Source of the DNA: CAYJEO01 sp044432805
Lineage (GTDB): Bacteria > Bacillota_I > Bacilli_A > RF39 > UBA660
Reading direction: 5' to 3'
DNA: 64,000 nt
Assembly: GCA_044432805.1 (NCBI GenBank)
Contig: JAWXUI010000003.1
Span: 51,434 to 115,433, forward strand
Shown here piece after piece: positions 61,467 to 64,000 of the stretch (positions within the stretch are counted from its first letter, which is position 1; every line of letters starts with the position of its first letter). The notes beneath the pieces are model-generated. The model did not search any database and was not told where the DNA came from. It was given only the letters and a program-made list of their open reading frames with translations. Position numbers and translations under genes: made by a program.

Positions 61467-62213
61467 ATGGTAAATTTTATAGTGGTAGATGATAATAAAA
61501 AAATAAATAAAAATGTAATTGAAATCATTGATAAAGTAATGATGAAAAATAAACATTATTATAATATTTCGAGTTATTTTGATTATGATAAAAATTTTAG
61601 AAAACAAATGAAAGAAAAGACTTTGCCAAAAGTCTATATTTTAGATTTAGAAACACCAACTAGTTCAGGAATTGATATTGCAAGAGAAATAAGAGAAAAA
61701 GATATTGATAGTATAATAATATTTTTAACTGGACACGAAGAGTTGGGATCAATAATACTAAAAAGCGAAATAATGTTCTTAACCTTTATAAGCAAATATG
61801 ATAAATATGAAGAAAGAATAGAACAAGCAGTAACAAAATCTTTAATTCATTTAAATAAAAGGGAAATTATGAGATTTAATGATAACGGGTCAACGTATAC
61901 GATACCATTAAAAGATATTTTATATATTACCAGAGATAGCATTGAACGCAAATGCATTTTAAAAACGGAATATGCAGAATTTAAATTATCTAAAAACTTG
62001 TCTAGTATGACTACTTTATTAAATGATGATTTTATCCAGACTCACAGAGCTTGTATAGTTAATGTTACTAGAATAAGAAGAATTAAATATCATCAAAAAG
62101 AAATAATGTTTGATAATGGTGATACCATTGATTTATTATCTTCTGGATATAGAAAAAATTTATCAAATTGTAAATTATTTTCTAAAAAAGGAGAAAATAT
62201 AGTATGCAAGTAA
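61467..62213 (+). CDS. agrA: AgrA-type response regulator (receiver + LytTR)
   Basis: 248 aa. Receiver domain with acidic pair D8-D9, phospho-acceptor D60 (VYILDLE) and T/K switch regions (FLTGHEE, ISKYDK). The LytTR DNA-binding domain is at about residues 135-240, with IPLKDILYITRDSIERK and FIQTHRACIVNVTRI. LytTR regulators of this layout control agr-type quorum sensing in Firmicutes. Preceded by AAAGGGA. Overlaps agrC by 10 bases. Targets unknown; agr identity rests on the kinase and the AgrD-like peptide next door. Confidence 0.88.
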   Translation: MVNFIVVDDNKKINKNVIEIIDKVMMKNKHYYNISSYFDYDKNFRKQMKEKTLPKVYILDLETPTSSGIDIAREIREKDIDSIIIFLTGHEELGSIILKSEIMFLTFISKYDKYEERIEQAVTKSLIHLNKREIMRFNDNGSTYTIPLKDILYITRDSIERKCILKTEYAEFKLSKNLSSMTTLLNDDFIQTHRACIVNVTRIRRIKYHQKEIMFDNGDTIDLLSSGYRKNLSNCKLFSKKGENIVCK

Positions 62214-63490
62214 TAAGTATTTTAATAGTAAGTATATTATCAATTTTTTATAATTATTATTTAAATAGTCGATTACTTGATGATGAAAAAAAGTTAAGTG
62301 TAAATAACATTGTATACGCTATTTTTCATGTGTTTTTGATGTCGTTAATATATATGTATGTGTCTAGCATAATAAGAATAGTAATAAGTCTTTTAATTAA
62401 TATTATATTTAATAAATTATATTTTTCTAAATCGTTTATTAAATCTATTATTTCAGCAATTTTTACATACATAATTATTATGATGGTGGAAATAGTAGTA
62501 ATCTTTTTCTGGTTCATATTTGACAAATTAATTTTAGCTAGTCTTACTCTCAATATAGAATTAGATTTAATAATGAATTTTATTGTTGTTATTTCTTGTT
62601 GTTTAATTATAAATGTTCATCGACTAAAAAATTTGCTAAAAAAAATTATCAATAATATAGAAGTGAAAATTGATAAAGAGTATGTAATGATTATGTTTCT
62701 AATATTCGAAACCGTATCATTACTAGGGTTATTTACATATTATAACTATAATCAAACAGTCAATTTAATAATAAATTATTTAATTATAGTTTTTTTTGCG
62801 ATTATCACATATTTTTTATTTAAAGGTAAGAACGATAACATTGAAATATGTAGTAAGTATAAAATTGCTTCTTATAATTTAAGGGAATATGAAAAATTAT
62901 TAACCGAGCAAAGAATACTAAATCATGATACAAAAAATGATTTTATTGTATTGAGAGGTATGGTCGAAAAAAATGAAAAACAAGAAATGATTACCGATTA
63001 TATAACAGAGCTGATTAAGTATAGAATAAAAGATAATCAAGATTTATTGAATCAGACAAGTTGTATTCCTTTGGGTGGCCTACAAGCTATAATATATCAA
63101 AAATTATTACTAGCAAAAGAAAAAAAGATAAAAATATTTTTAAATATATCAAAAGAAATAAAGAGAATCAAAACATTAAATTTGAATGTTGAAGAGCTTA
63201 GAAGTTTGTGTACAATAATTGGCATTTTTCTTGATAATTCCATAGAAGCAAATGATAATGTGAAAAACAAAGAAATAAATGTGACGATGTTTTTGAAAAA
63301 TAAAAAAGTTTATATAAAAACATCTAATACATATAGTGGACACAATGTCGATGAATATTCATCAAAAGGTATTGGAAGAGGAAATGGTTTAAAGATAGTT
63401 AATAAGTTGCTAGTTGAAAATCAAATGTTTCATAATGAGAAAGAAATCCATGGCTGTGTATTTCAGCAAACATTAATAATTGACATTTAA
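62204..63490 (+). CDS. agrC: AgrC-type sensor histidine kinase
   Basis: 428 aa. Six or seven membrane helices in residues 1-206, no large external domain, as in peptide-pheromone receptors. The kinase core has the HPK10-type H-box RILNHDTKNDFIVLRG (H241), N-box FLDNSIEAN and a glycine box GRGNGLKIVNKL. This lacks the D/F/G pattern of orthodox kinases, as AgrC/ComD do. Translated in overlap with agrA. Confidence 0.88.
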   Translation: MQVISILIVSILSIFYNYYLNSRLLDDEKKLSVNNIVYAIFHVFLMSLIYMYVSSIIRIVISLLINIIFNKLYFSKSFIKSIISAIFTYIIIMMVEIVVIFFWFIFDKLILASLTLNIELDLIMNFIVVISCCLIINVHRLKNLLKKIINNIEVKIDKEYVMIMFLIFETVSLLGLFTYYNYNQTVNLIINYLIIVFFAIITYFLFKGKNDNIEICSKYKIASYNLREYEKLLTEQRILNHDTKNDFIVLRGMVEKNEKQEMITDYITELIKYRIKDNQDLLNQTSCIPLGGLQAIIYQKLLLAKEKKIKIFLNISKEIKRIKTLNLNVEELRSLCTIIGIFLDNSIEANDNVKNKEINVTMFLKNKKVYIKTSNTYSGHNVDEYSSKGIGRGNGLKIVNKLLVENQMFHNEKEIHGCVFQQTLIIDI

Positions 63491-63740
63491 AAAATCATGC
63501 TACTATGGATAGGGGGTTTAAAAGTTGAATATTAATGAATATATATAGGATTGCTCGCTATAATTCAAATGTGACAGTCCTTTTAGTTTACAATATAATT
63601 ATTTTTAATATTATCGATTAATACTAAATTATAAAAATTTTTATTTAATATCGTTTCTACTCTTTCTTTTGTGTTTGATGACAACTATATATTTTTAGAA
63701 TGTACTAGAGCTTTTTTAAGATATAAATTTTACCATCTAA
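63491..63740. other. Intergenic region between agrC and agrD terminator
   Basis: About 250 bp without a credible gene. It has a GGGGG ribosome-site-like tract at 63512 but only very short frames follow. No clear agrC terminator is seen here. Confidence 0.6.
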
Positions 63741-63774
63741 AAACCCCATTTCTCATTTCTAAGAAATGGGGTTT
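63736..63774 (-). terminator. Terminator of the agrD transcript
   Basis: Perfect 13-bp inverted repeat AAACCCCATTTCT/AGAAATGGGGTTT (63741-63774), loop CATTTCTA, followed on the minus strand by TTTTT. It separates convergent agrAC and agrD. Confidence 0.85.
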
Positions 63775-63794
63775 AGTTCATGTAGCGGCTTTTA

Positions 63795-63917
63795 TTATTT
63801 AATTAAACTTTTTGGAGTTTCTTCTTCGTCAATTATGAAAAAAATACAAGCTTGACTACCAAAGTTAGCTGCTACAGCACCAACATTAGCTAGCATTGAA
63901 ACTAAAAATTCTACCAT
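63795..63917 (-). CDS. agrD: AgrD-like autoinducing-peptide precursor
   Basis: 40-aa prepeptide. Layout matches AgrD: a hydrophobic/amphipathic leader (residues 1-20, MVEFLVSMLANVGAVAANFG), a Cys core (SQACIFFII) and an acidic tail DEEETPKSLIK, which aligns with staphylococcal DEVEVPKEL. AgrB would cut before the tail and cyclise the core through the Cys as a thiolactone. Ribosome site AAGAGG six to seven bases upstream. The end of another frame (possibly agrB) may lie at 63946-64000 on the same strand, but it is too short to identify. Confidence 0.82.
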   Translation of the reverse strand: MVEFLVSMLANVGAVAANFGSQACIFFIIDEEETPKSLIK

Positions 63918-64000
63918 TTTTCTACCTCTTTTCTATCTTCTATGTTTAAATAAAATTAAACAACACTATTGATTTGAATATAGGTTTTATAATTATCATA

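Noticed and set aside
63533..63620. Possible 28-codon peptide gene after agrC
   Set aside because: The GGGGG tract is too far from the ATG and the peptide has no AgrD-like features.
63946..63999. Short minus-strand frame as the end of agrB
   Set aside because: Two frames end near here (63946 and 63956) and neither is long enough to show AgrB motifs. It is noted only as a possibility.
1..64000. Mycoplasma-type code (TGA as Trp)
   Set aside because: TGA ends several full-length genes with correct C-termini and overlaps, for example ecfT/truA, and Trp is encoded by TGG.

Overview
This is a 64 kb, very A+T-rich chromosomal window around a bacterial replication origin. Gene content and order are those of Bacilli (Firmicutes). 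TGA is used as a real stop (for example at the ends of ecfT, the trmN-like gene and the pseudouridine synthase), so this is the standard bacterial code and not the Mycoplasma code. The low G+C, compact layout, absence of some usual neighbours (rpmD, rnmV, yaaA) and leftover sporulation-type genes suggest a reduced-genome, uncultured gut-type Bacilli lineage (RF39/Erysipelotrichales-like). That placement is inference.

Layout. 0-10.2 kb, minus strand: mscS-like channel, parB, parA, a noc-like gene with its own promoter, rsmG, mnmG, mnmE, jag, yidC, rnpA, rpmH. 10.2-13.3 kb: oriC, with DnaA-box clusters on both sides of dnaA, then dnaN. 13.3-19.4 kb: a comK homologue, recF, gyrB, gyrA. 19.4-20.7 kb: a 1.3 kb gene-free region of diverged ~300 bp repeats, each holding a parS-like site, ending at the SRP RNA gene. 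20.8-31.2 kb: tadA, dnaX, ybaB, recR, a bofA-like gene, holB, ricT, a tRNA methyltransferase-like gene, rsmI, pth, mfd. 31.2-40.7 kb: CBS-type pyrophosphatase (minus), an unknown coiled-coil gene (minus), spoVT-like regulator, a Met T-box with metG, a small membrane protein, tatD, a 3D-domain protein, ksgA, rpsF-ssb-rpsR, licD. 40.7-54.8 kb: S10-spc-alpha operon from rpsJ to rplQ, lacking rpmD. 54.8-61.4 kb: SDR, ecfA1-ecfA2-ecfT-truA, rplM-rpsI, rRNA-type methyltransferase, pseudouridine synthase. 61.4-64 kb: an agr-type quorum-sensing locus with agrA/agrC on the plus strand and a 40-residue agrD facing them; agrB is presumably just outside.

How parts connect. The window carries both chromosome-organising systems and their candidate DNA targets: ParA/ParB with four parS-like sites, and a Noc-like protein with three perfect ATTTCCCGGGAAAT palindromes (the known Noc site). 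Two of these palindromes lie in terminator-like hairpins, and two half-sites lie in noc's own promoter. The Noc protein is unusual: it has a ~230-residue acidic linker and no N-terminal membrane helix. ComK, SpoVT-like and BofA-like proteins recall competence and sporulation control in a genome that otherwise looks reduced. Strong promoters (17-bp spacers) and structured leaders precede the ribosomal-protein operons, and a T-box controls metG.
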